A stretch of 17,331 nucleotides of DNA, taken from positions 1 to 17,331 of the forward strand of contig CAZNSG010000135.1 in assembly GCA_964575715.1 (NCBI GenBank), given 5' to 3'. A model generated the notes under the pieces. The model ran no database searches and had not been told where the DNA came from. It saw only the letters and a program-made list of their open reading frames with translations. The translations under genes were made by a program, and so were the position numbers. The stretch is from PNAI01 sp964575715 (GTDB lineage: Bacteria > Pseudomonadota > Alphaproteobacteria > Rhizobiales > Xanthobacteraceae). Below are positions 5,183 to 14,847 of the stretch, in pieces; positions within the stretch are counted from its first letter, which is position 1; each line of letters begins with the position of its first letter.

Positions 5183-7108
5183 TCACCAGCCCGATCCGCC
5201 GCCGCCCCCGCCGCCGCCACCGGACGATCCGCCGCCGCTGGAGCCGCCGCTGCTGCTCGAACCGGGCGCGGTCGATGCCGACGCGATGGTGTAGGACAGA
5301 TCGCTGCCAAGCCGATCTGCCAGGCCGACCGGATCGCTGGAATATTGGCCTAGGCCGGAATACCAGGTGGATGCGGCGCCGGCCGCGGCCGCCGCTGCCA
5401 GCACGGCGGCAAAGCGATTGGCCCAAGCGTTCTCGACATCGAGCGCGATGGCATGGGGCAGGAAGCGTTCGAACAGTTCCGGCGTCTTTTCCGGCGGATG
5501 CAGGAATTGCAGCCGGCCTTCCTCCGCAACTCCAAGATACTGGCGGAAGCCCTCGATGGCATCCATCACCCGGCGTCCTTCGCGCGTCGGCGCTTTCAGC
5601 ACATAGAAGGCAAGTATGGCCGCCGCACCTGCCATGGAGGGTGGAACCATCACAAGCAAGCTCGCCCATGAGATGCCCGACGCGGCAACAAATACGAGCC
5701 CAAGCACAATCAATCCGGCAATGAAGATTGCGGCAAGCGCGAGAGGCAGTCCCGATCTTACGCTTCGCCACCACGCTGAGAACAAGGAGGCCGCGATCGC
5801 GACGACGGCCATGACAAATGCCGTTGCGAAGATCATGGCTAGAGCCTCATGATCGCTGTAAGTGACGAAAATTGCGATAGCGACAACCACGGCAAGACAT
5901 ACTGCGCCCAGCATCCCGAAGATCGACCATGCGGTGTTGGTATGAAACAGGGTGCCGTAATATGCTTTGGCTAATCCCTCCTGCAACGTGGTCTTGGCTT
6001 CGCCAAGAATGGCGTGATTGGCCTGTTCAAGTTTGAGCGAGGGCCTGGTACCGAACAGCTGGTGCCATGCCGCCCGTTCGGCCGGAGAAATCTCCTTCGT
6101 TCCGCTGCGGCGCACCATTACGGTGTCCGCGGCGCTTCCGGTCAGCTGCAAATAGCCGTTGACCCCGAGTTCGACCACCGCCGCCGTGAAGCAACGATCG
6201 TCGAATCCCATGTCGCGGACGTAGCGCACCGACGCGGCCGACATTCCACCGGGCGGGGAAAACAGCGGAATGACCGTACCGCCGGCCGGATCGCGGCCGA
6301 CACGATTCCATGCGAACAGGTAATAGCCGAGAAGAATGAGCAGGCCGATGCATCCGATGGCGAGCGGGAAATAATCGTCGAGCCACCAACGCGCGAGCTG
6401 CTCTGAGGTCGGTGGCGCGATCACGCCCTTGTCCCAGGCGGCCGCTATGGTGAGACCGTTTCTCGGCGGGAGCGGCCGGGTGGTACGGAATACGATGCGT
6501 CCGGGCTGCTGCTCCACGATGCGCGCGTCCTGTCCGCGCGCGTCCTGCGGGCCGGTATAAAAGGCGGTCTGCCTGAACTGCACGTTCACGGGAAGCGTGA
6601 TGCGCGCCTCAGCCATGTCGATGGCAAAAGTCCAGCCGGTGCCGGTGACGTTCCAGTAGAGCTCGTCATGGGACCCGAAAAACCCGATCTGGCGCGTGGT
6701 GCGATAGGTGATGACATAGGTGTGCTCGCCGCGCTCGATCAGACGATCGGCACCTCCGATGCGAATCCGCACGCCGTTGTTCAGCCGCTCGGTGACATAA
6801 TTTTCTGCCGCGCCGCCGCGGGTGACGGTGCGCACCTCGAGTCCGACCACAACGCGGGTTCCGTCTTGGCGACGATAAGTGGTGGGAAAATCGCGTAGGA
6901 TGCCACGCCGAATTTCATTTCCCTCGGCACGGAGCCGAATGGTCTCGGCGACGATCAGGTCGCCGTTGCGCTGCACTTGCACGTCACTGGTGAACTGCAG
7001 GATGCGCTCCTGCGCGAGGGTGCCGGTAGACAGTGGCAGCAGCAACAGAAGCGCGAAGCAGGCCGTGCGAAGCGACATGGCTCGAAGTGAAATGGCTCGA
7101 AGCAACAT
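5183..7108 (-). CDS. DUF2207 family membrane protein
   Basis: The 641-residue protein has a signal peptide (about 1-32, cleavage near TLAQE) and an extracytoplasmic beta-rich DUF2207 N-terminal domain (about 33-230, with GILRDFPTTY and YWNVTGTGW). A membrane segment follows at about 247-267, then a soluble part (270-385) and a cluster of hydrophobic segments at about 393-415, 422-447, 454-477 and 482-504. After a cytoplasm-like stretch (GFRQYLGVAEE...PEKTPELFERFLPHAIAL) comes a hydrophobic run (567-580) and a low-complexity Ser/Gly tail ending in nine Gly then SGW. The Gly-rich tail is usual in this family. It starts 3 nt after the lemA stop, and the lemA-DUF2207 pair is a common operon. The function is unknown; an envelope role is likely. 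Three 15-bp repeats overlap the start, so Met11 is an alternative start. Confidence 0.9.
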   Translation of the reverse strand: MLLRAISLRAMSLRTACFALLLLLPLSTGTLAQERILQFTSDVQVQRNGDLIVAETIRLRAEGNEIRRGILRDFPTTYRRQDGTRVVVGLEVRTVTRGGAAENYVTERLNNGVRIRIGGADRLIERGEHTYVITYRTTRQIGFFGSHDELYWNVTGTGWTFAIDMAEARITLPVNVQFRQTAFYTGPQDARGQDARIVEQQPGRIVFRTTRPLPPRNGLTIAAAWDKGVIAPPTSEQLARWWLDDYFPLAIGCIGLLILLGYYLFAWNRVGRDPAGGTVIPLFSPPGGMSAASVRYVRDMGFDDRCFTAAVVELGVNGYLQLTGSAADTVMVRRSGTKEISPAERAAWHQLFGTRPSLKLEQANHAILGEAKTTLQEGLAKAYYGTLFHTNTAWSIFGMLGAVCLAVVVAIAIFVTYSDHEALAMIFATAFVMAVVAIAASLFSAWWRSVRSGLPLALAAIFIAGLIVLGLVFVAASGISWASLLVMVPPSMAGAAAILAFYVLKAPTREGRRVMDAIEGFRQYLGVAEEGRLQFLHPPEKTPELFERFLPHAIALDVENAWANRFAAVLAAAAAAGAASTWYSGLGQYSSDPVGLADRLGSDLSYTIASASTAPGSSSSGGSSGGGSSGGGGGGGGGSGW

Positions 7109-7112
7109 GGCT
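7068..7112. repeat. three 15-bp tandem units at the DUF2207 start
   Basis: Units at 7068-7082, 7083-7097 and 7098-7112 read CGAAGCGACATGGCT, CGAAGTGAAATGGCT and CGAAGCAACATGGCT. On the minus strand they encode LRAM/LRAI/LRAM-type repeats. They place an ATG in units 1 and 3, and the last unit touches the lemA stop codon. Confidence 0.85.
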
Positions 7113-7675
7113 CAAGGTCTCACCATTGCGACAGTCGGTACGGTGGCATCGGCTTGGTCGTCGAGCTCGAAAAACGGCGTCTCTTTGAACCCGAGCGGAC
7201 GCGACACGAGGGTATTCGGGAACGACTGGATGGCAATGTTGAGATCGCGCACCGTGCCATTGTAGTAGCGCCGCGCCATCTGAAGCTGATCTTCAATCTC
7301 GGCCAGCTGCTCTTGCAGCTTGAGGAAGTTCTTGTCGGCCTTAAGCTCGGGGTAGCTCTCGGCCAGAGCGATCAGGCGGCCAAGCGATCCTTGCAGCGCG
7401 CGTTCGGCGACCGCCTGCCCGGGCACATTGTCCGCCGCGATGCTCGAAGCGCGGCGGCGCGCGATATCCTCGAACAGGGCGCGCTCGTGCGCCGCATACG
7501 CCTTCACCGTGTCGACCAGGTTGGGGATAAGGTCGGTGCGCCGGAGCAATTGCACGTCGATGCCGCTCCAGCCTTCGTGCGCAAGGTTCCGCAGACGGAC
7601 TAGCCGATTGTAGAGGATAACGGCATAGATGCCGACGACGAGAATTATTGCCGCGACGACCCATTCCATGCGCAT
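7112..7675 (-). CDS. lemA: LemA family protein
   Basis: The 187-residue protein has an N-terminal membrane anchor (residues 4-22, WVVAAIILVVGIYAVILYN) followed by the LemA helical domain. Family hallmarks are seen: WSGIDVQLLRRTDLIPNLV (about 36-54), VKAYAAHERALFEDIARRR, the ALAESYPELKADKNFLKLQ stretch (about 102-121), QLAEIEDQLQMARRYYN and FPNTLVSRPLGF. The length is normal. ATG 7673-7675 has GGAG 8 nt upstream. LemA proteins are inner-membrane proteins with a large soluble domain; their molecular role is not established. The DUF2207 gene follows after 3 nt, so the two are almost certainly co-transcribed. It is divergent from carB across a 224-nt gap that holds the RNA element. Confidence 0.95.
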   Translation of the reverse strand: MRMEWVVAAIILVVGIYAVILYNRLVRLRNLAHEGWSGIDVQLLRRTDLIPNLVDTVKAYAAHERALFEDIARRRASSIAADNVPGQAVAERALQGSLGRLIALAESYPELKADKNFLKLQEQLAEIEDQLQMARRYYNGTVRDLNIAIQSFPNTLVSRPLGFKETPFFELDDQADATVPTVAMVRP

Positions 7676-7788
7676 TGGCGAGGCTCCGCGTGCCTGTCAG
7701 AATCGACTGATTAAGTCTGGATCACGCGTCACGCTGCATCAAGCCGGCGACTTGCGCTCTCTATCGAAGGTTCCACTTCCCTGTCCGC

Positions 7789-7881
7789 CGATTCTAGTCT
7801 AAAGAGCGCATGCGTGGGGCCCAAAGGCCTCCAGCGCCGGGGGTAATGAGGACGCGCACCATGCGCGCCCTTTTTTTGTGC
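7789..7881 (+). ncRNA. carB leader RNA or attenuator, copy B of the duplicated element
   Basis: This 93-nt segment is homologous to 5053-5142. It contains an internal stem GGGGCC-CAAA-GGCCTC (7816-7831 region), then the terminator stem CGCGCA/TGCGCG with loop CCA (7853-7867) and T7 (7871-7877). CarB begins at 7900, so transcripts that start upstream must pass this terminator to reach carB. Either it is an attenuator, or an independent small RNA whose read-through feeds carB. The conserved terminator, not the surroundings, links it to copy A. Confidence 0.5.
7851..7877 (+). terminator. intrinsic terminator or attenuator 22 nt before carB
   Basis: The stem CGCGCA (7853-7858) and TGCGCG (7862-7867), with a CCA loop, is followed by three C and then T7 (7871-7877). 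The core matches the terminator at 5112-5138. It stands between any upstream promoter and carB. Confidence 0.6.
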
Positions 7882-7899
7882 GCACGCACGCGAGGCTCA

Positions 7900-11196
<3,297 letters not shown>

Positions 11197-11250
11197 GATT
11201 CAGGCCGGCGCCGGGCGTAGACGGTATGAAGTGGGACTGAAGTTCCGCGG

Positions 11251-11290
11251 TTGCGGGCCCGATAGCATTCGGCCCGCGATCGGAATTTTT
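11251..11290 (+). promoter_or_regulatory. hairpin in the carB-greA gap
   Basis: TTGCGGGCC (11251-11259) pairs with GGCCCGCGA (11271-11279), 9 bp with one G-T, around an 11-nt loop. A T5 run follows only after 6 more nt (11286-11290), which is too far for a confident intrinsic terminator. It may partially terminate carB transcripts or set greA levels. GreA starts 24 nt later. Confidence 0.4.
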
Positions 11291-11313
11291 GTCTGTTGCG
11301 GGTCGGAGGACCG

Positions 11314-11787
11314 ATGGAAAAGCTGCCCATGACGGCTGCGGGTTATGCCGTGCTGGAAGCGGAGCTCAAGCACCGCCAGCAGGTGGTGCGGCCGCGTATC
11401 ATCCAGCAGATCACCGAGGCGCGCACGCACGGCGATCTGTCGGAGAATGCGGAATATCACGCCGCCAAGGAGCAGCAGTCGCTCAACGAGGGGCATGTCG
11501 CCGAGCTCGAGGATAAGATCGCGCGCGCGGAAATCATCGACGTGTCGAAGCTTTCCGGCGACACCATCAAGTTCGGCGCAACCGTCACCTTGATTGATGA
11601 AGACACCGACAAGAAGCAGGTCTGGCAGATCGTGGGCGAACCCGAGGCCAACGCCAAGGCCGGCAGGATCTCGATCACCTCGCCGCTGGCGCGCGCGCTC
11701 ATCAACAAGAAAAAAGGTGAATCGGTCGAGGTGGTCGCGCCCGGCGGCGCCAAGGCCTATGAGATCGCCAAGGTCGAGTGGCGGTAA
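11314..11787 (+). CDS. greA: transcription elongation factor GreA
   Basis: GreA rescues backtracked RNA polymerase by stimulating cleavage of the nascent transcript. The 157-residue length equals the usual size. The N-terminal coiled coil (about 1-75) contains MTAAGYAVLEAELKHR and the acidic tip segment THGDLSENAEYHAAKEQQ, with the Asp and Glu residues needed for catalysis. The C-terminal FKBP-like domain (about 80-157) shows FGATVTLIDEDTDKKQVWQIVGEPEA, ISITSPLARALINKKKGE and VVAPGGAKAYEIAKVEW. ATG 11314 fits the family; GGAGGA immediately upstream (4-nt spacing) is rather close. Upstream TTG 11296 is in frame but unlikely. It follows carB on the same strand, an arrangement common in this group. 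Confidence 0.97.
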   Translation: MEKLPMTAAGYAVLEAELKHRQQVVRPRIIQQITEARTHGDLSENAEYHAAKEQQSLNEGHVAELEDKIARAEIIDVSKLSGDTIKFGATVTLIDEDTDKKQVWQIVGEPEANAKAGRISITSPLARALINKKKGESVEVVAPGGAKAYEIAKVEWR

Positions 11788-11799
11788 CACTATTTGGTC

Positions 11800-11892
11800 A
11801 TTCCGGGGCGCCGCGAAGCGGCGAGCCCGGAATCCATAAACACAGACCGGGGTTATGGATTCCGGGTCCGCGCCTCCGGCGCGTCCCGGAAT
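11800..11892. repeat. paired REP-like hairpins
   Basis: Unit 1 (11800-11833) and unit 2 (11859-11892) both run ATTCCGGG...CCCGGAAT, with an inner stem (GCCGC-GAA-GCGGC in unit 1, CGCC-TCC-GGCG in unit 2). The linker is bounded by CCATAA and TTATGG, so the whole can fold as one long palindrome. It starts 13 nt past the greA stop and may act as its 3' structure. Confidence 0.78.
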
Positions 11893-11913
11893 GACATTGT
11901 ATTTTTTTTGCCA

Positions 11914-12006
11914 CCCGACATTCGCGGCAGAGACGTCGGGTTACGCGCGGTACAAATGTTCAACCGAAACGGAGAGCGCACGGGCCGCGCTAACCCGACC
12001 TACGGG
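11914..12006. repeat. 93-bp direct-repeat half element, copy 1
   Basis: This matches 13959-14051 at 88 of 93 positions, with no gaps. It has an inner CCCGAC...GTCGGG stem and ends in the TAACCCGACCTACGGG arm. The left arm found at 13891-13914 is absent, so this looks like a truncated copy. It sits just past the convergent end of the sulfatase-like gene. Confidence 0.85.
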
Positions 12007-12051
12007 CTGGACAGCAATCCGTAGCTCAACGGACGCCACGGCTACCCGCGT

Positions 12052-13761
12052 TCAAAGGCCCTTGATCAGACCGGCATCGATCAGCAGCCGATTGAAGCGG
12101 CGCGCCTCGGCGCCGCCGGCGCAGCGATAGAACAGCCCGTTGCAGCGCTGCAGGATACGCTTTTGCTCCGCAAACGAGGCTGCGAGCGGAAGGCCCGCCG
12201 CCTCCAGGACGACGATTGGCAGATAGGGCGCGTCGAGCACGTCAAGCGCCGACGACAGATCGGCCGGATGGAAATTGATGCCGTCGATGGCATAGTAGGT
12301 GGTGAGGAAGCGGGGGTCGGCTTCGGCGATCCGGCGCGCGCGCACGGCGTCATCGAGCGAGCGATCGACCAGGTATTTGGCAAAGCTCGGCTGATGATCG
12401 CCGAAACGGACGATGAGAATCGGCTCACCAGGGAACTCGCGCTTGAGCCGCTCTGTGAACGCGCCGTAATCGCGCGCGCTCATTGCCTGCCGGCGCAGGT
12501 ATTCATCGACCTCGAAGATATTACCGGTTTCGCGCCAGTCGGGCGTGAGGTCGGCATGGAAGCGCACATGCCACGGAAAGTGATTGAGCGCCGTATAGAC
12601 GAACAGGAACAGCGGCTTGTCCCCGCGCTCGCGCGCGAAAAGGCGCGCGGCATAGTCGTAATAGAAACTATCGGGCTCCAGGCCGCGCGTGCCGAGATTC
12701 TTGGCATCGAGGAAATGCTCGATACCGGTCGTCTGCTGAAAGCTGCGCGCGCCGGCGAAGCCGCCCATCATCGGATAGAGGCTGAACGTCTTATATCCGC
12801 AGCGGCGCAACGCCTGCGGCAGGCCGCGCTCGACCCGCCCGGCGGCGATGCGGGTGACGAAATCGCCAAACCGCCCATACGAGCGCACCGACAGGCCGGT
12901 CAGCACGTTGTACTCGGTGTACCAGCTCGGGCCACTCGCGCCCTCCACCAGCAAGGCGCGCGCCTTGCCGTCGAACGACTGGAAATGGCGCTGATAATCC
13001 GGCGGGACCTTGATACCCGGCACGCGCGTGATATCGAAGCTCGATTCGTCGAATATGAGCACGATATGCGGCGGCCGCGCCGCAGGCCGGCAGACGTCGT
13101 CCGCCGCCGCGCTGAGCCGTTCCTTCACATTTGCGTCGGACTCGAGGTAGCCACGGGTGAACAGATCGACGGTCCCGGTCACGCCCGAGCGCGCGAACTT
13201 GGATATGTAGTTCGCGTCGGTAAATTCCTCATAGAGGTCGCTGGGCACGGTGAGCGCCAGCGCACTGAGCGCTGCAAGACACACGTTGCCACCGAGCAAG
13301 GCTGAGCGTGGACGCACGCGGAAGGGATCAAACCACCAGAGCAGCGCCAGCAAAGGCAAGGCCACTGCCGCTGCGGCCGTGAGCGTCCAATGGAGGCTGG
13401 GGTAGATCGTAAACAGAAACGAAATGGTATCCACATCGACGATCATGATGTCGAGAAAATTGACCGTCATCAGCAGCGCGCCGTGCTTGAAACGCGACAG
13501 CAGGATCAGGCTGGCAGCCAGAACCAAGCTCATGGCCGCCGCCGGCATCGGCCGGCGCAGAACCAGAAGCCATATGAAATTGACCAAGCCCCAGCTGACG
13601 ATGAAGGCAGCCTGTGCGACCAGGCCGATTTCCGACCACACAAGAATGGCAAATGCCGCGAGATGCAGCGCCGCAAGCAAAGCCCACGCCACGGTATGGC
13701 GCTCGCGCGAGCCGGCGGCGGCGAAAAAATGACGGTTAAGAAATGCGAGCGCGTACGCCAT
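12052..13761 (-). CDS. membrane-anchored sulfatase / LTA-synthase-like phosphotransferase
   Basis: The 569-residue protein has about five hydrophobic segments in its first 172 residues (about 25-43, 48-67, 73-90, 124-142, 155-172). An extracytoplasmic alkaline-phosphatase-superfamily domain follows from about residue 230. That domain opens with HIVLIFDESSFD (metal ligands Asp238/Glu239). It carries GPSWYTEYNVLTG (278-289), with Thr282 the likely nucleophile by analogy with LtaS, and ALNHFPWH (His394). FGDHQP (453-458) supplies Asp455/His456. This layout matches LtaS, EptA and OpgB-type enzymes, which move phosphoglycerol or phosphoethanolamine onto envelope glycans or lipids. The exact substrate is unknown. 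The ATG start lacks a clear ribosome-binding site. It stands alone on the minus strand between greA and lrp, with repeats on both sides. Confidence 0.88.
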   Translation of the reverse strand: MAYALAFLNRHFFAAAGSRERHTVAWALLAALHLAAFAILVWSEIGLVAQAAFIVSWGLVNFIWLLVLRRPMPAAAMSLVLAASLILLSRFKHGALLMTVNFLDIMIVDVDTISFLFTIYPSLHWTLTAAAAVALPLLALLWWFDPFRVRPRSALLGGNVCLAALSALALTVPSDLYEEFTDANYISKFARSGVTGTVDLFTRGYLESDANVKERLSAAADDVCRPAARPPHIVLIFDESSFDITRVPGIKVPPDYQRHFQSFDGKARALLVEGASGPSWYTEYNVLTGLSVRSYGRFGDFVTRIAAGRVERGLPQALRRCGYKTFSLYPMMGGFAGARSFQQTTGIEHFLDAKNLGTRGLEPDSFYYDYAARLFARERGDKPLFLFVYTALNHFPWHVRFHADLTPDWRETGNIFEVDEYLRRQAMSARDYGAFTERLKREFPGEPILIVRFGDHQPSFAKYLVDRSLDDAVRARRIAEADPRFLTTYYAIDGINFHPADLSSALDVLDAPYLPIVVLEAAGLPLAASFAEQKRILQRCNGLFYRCAGGAEARRFNRLLIDAGLIKGL

Positions 13762-14126
13762 GGTTGCGGTTGCCGCGCCCGGACAGGACGTTACTAAACC
13801 GGCAGCGGACCGCCGTCATCATTGTGTAATAAGTGCGTCATGACAAGGGCCGCGTGCGAGCAATATGCGTATTAGAGCATGATCGTTAAGCCCGTAGGTC
13901 GGGTTAGCGCGGCCACGCCAGTCAGTTGAGCTTGCTTCGACAATTGATCCGCGCGTAACCCGACATTCGCGGTAGTTGCGTCGGGTTACGCGCGGTACAA
14001 ATGTTCAACCGAAACGGTGAGCGCACGGGCCGCGCTAACCCGACCTACGGGCTCAGTTTGCCCCAGGCCGAGCTAGCTTTTTTTTGCGCGTGATCTTATC
14101 CGAAAACCGGTTCCCACTTTTCGGGA
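13762..14126. other. repeat-filled intergenic region
   Basis: These 365 nt hold no gene. They contain the start of a mosaic repeat (13874-13890), the 161-bp element with long terminal inverted repeats (13891-14051) and most of a second mosaic right module (14070-14138). The promoter of the sulfatase-like gene should lie near 13765-13870. Confidence 0.7.
13891..14051. mobile_element. 161-bp MITE-like element with 24-bp perfect terminal inverted repeats
   Basis: The left arm (13891-13914, beginning CCCGTAGGTCGGGTTAGCGC) and right arm (14028-14051) are perfect 24-bp complements. An inner 16-bp perfect inverted repeat (13949-13964 with 13980-13995, CCGCGCGTAACCCGAC) sits inside. There is no coding capacity and no obvious target-site duplication. 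The right 93 bp recur at 11914-12006. It could be a non-autonomous transposable element or a REP-family composite. Confidence 0.65.
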
Positions 14127-14138
14127 TCACGCGCTATC
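14070..14138. repeat. mosaic repeat right module, copy 4, overlapping the lrp 3' end
   Basis: GCGCGTGATCTTATCCGAAAA...CCACTTTTCGGGATCACGCGC matches the right modules at 2148-2199 and 4110-4166. The minus-strand lrp stop codon (14127-14129) and its last three sense codons lie inside this repeat. Confidence 0.75.
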
Positions 14139-14597
14139 CATCGGCACCATGGCGGCGTCCTTGGAGTTGCGCAGGGTGAGCACGGTCTTGACGTTGCGCA
14201 CGTGCGGAGCGGCGGTGAGCTCGGCTACAAATCCTTGAAAGGTCTTCATGTCGGGCGCGACGCATTTGAGGATGAAGTCGATCTCGCCGGAGAGCATCCA
14301 GCATTCGCGCACCAGCGGCGCCTGGCGCACGAAATCCTCGAACGCCTTGAGGTCGGCTTCGGCCTGGCTGGAAAGATGCACCAGGGCGAACACGGTGACC
14401 TCGTAGCCCAAAAGCTTCTCGTCGAGCAGCGCGCGATAGCCCCGGATATAGCCGGCCACTTCCAGCGCGCGCACGCGGCGCAGGCAGGGCGGCGCCGAAA
14501 TGCCGATCCGCCGCGCCAGTTCCACATTGGTCATGCGGCCGTCGTCCTGGAGTTCTTTGAGGATTTTTCGGTCAATGGCGTCGAGTCGCGCGTGCAC
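14127..14597 (-). CDS. Lrp/AsnC family transcriptional regulator
   Basis: The 156-residue protein begins with the AsnC-type helix-turn-helix: LDAIDRKILKELQDDGRMTN, then VELARRIGISAPPCLRRVRA (about 24-43) with the recognition helix. The RAM ligand-binding domain follows (about 65-145), with YEVTVFALVHLSS, VRECWMLSGEIDFILKCVAPD and HVRNVKTVLTLR. The length is normal. The start is GTG 14595-14597, since AAGGAGG lies 9 nt upstream; the longer ATG frame from 14708 adds 37 residues unlike the family. Members sense amino acids and act as dimers or octamers. It is divergent from trxB across a 250-nt region with an 11-bp inverted repeat, and may regulate itself or trxB. The final residues DSA are encoded by an intergenic repeat. 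Confidence 0.94.
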   Translation of the reverse strand: MHARLDAIDRKILKELQDDGRMTNVELARRIGISAPPCLRRVRALEVAGYIRGYRALLDEKLLGYEVTVFALVHLSSQAEADLKAFEDFVRQAPLVRECWMLSGEIDFILKCVAPDMKTFQGFVAELTAAPHVRNVKTVLTLRNSKDAAMVPMDSA

Positions 14598-14705
14598 GGA
14601 TGTGGGCCTCCTTGACCCCTTGGGCCTACATATCTCCGAATAGCAGCCAGCGCGAAACAATATTGCGCGGCAGCCCCTTGCTACGTAACGGAATGGATCG
14701 AGCTG

Positions 14706-14735
14706 CACGCAACCCTGGGAATTTAGGGTTGCGTG
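14706..14735. promoter_or_regulatory. inverted repeat in the lrp-trxB divergent region
   Basis: CACGCAACCCT (14706-14716) and AGGGTTGCGTG (14725-14735) are perfect 11-bp complements around GGGAATTT. Outer GAGCT (14699-14704 area) and AGCTC (14744-14748) extend it. It lies between two divergent genes, one a DNA-binding regulator, which suits an operator. It could equally be an mRNA hairpin in the trxB leader. Confidence 0.5.
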
Positions 14736-14847
14736 GCTTGCATAGCTCGTCCGAGGGATTACATTGGGGGCCGACTACGAGCGCGCCGCACTTAGGGCGA
14801 CAAATTGGGGCAGCAGATCGCTCGTTTGGCCCGCAGTTGAGGATCGG

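Noticed and set aside
12163..13305. Open frame of 380 codons on the plus strand across the sulfatase-like gene
   Set aside because: It is antisense to a protein with clear catalytic motifs; no domain was recognised in the overlapping frame.
14598..14708. Longer lrp start at ATG 14708
   Set aside because: The extra 37 residues do not resemble the family, and GTG 14597 has an AAGGAGG at ideal spacing.
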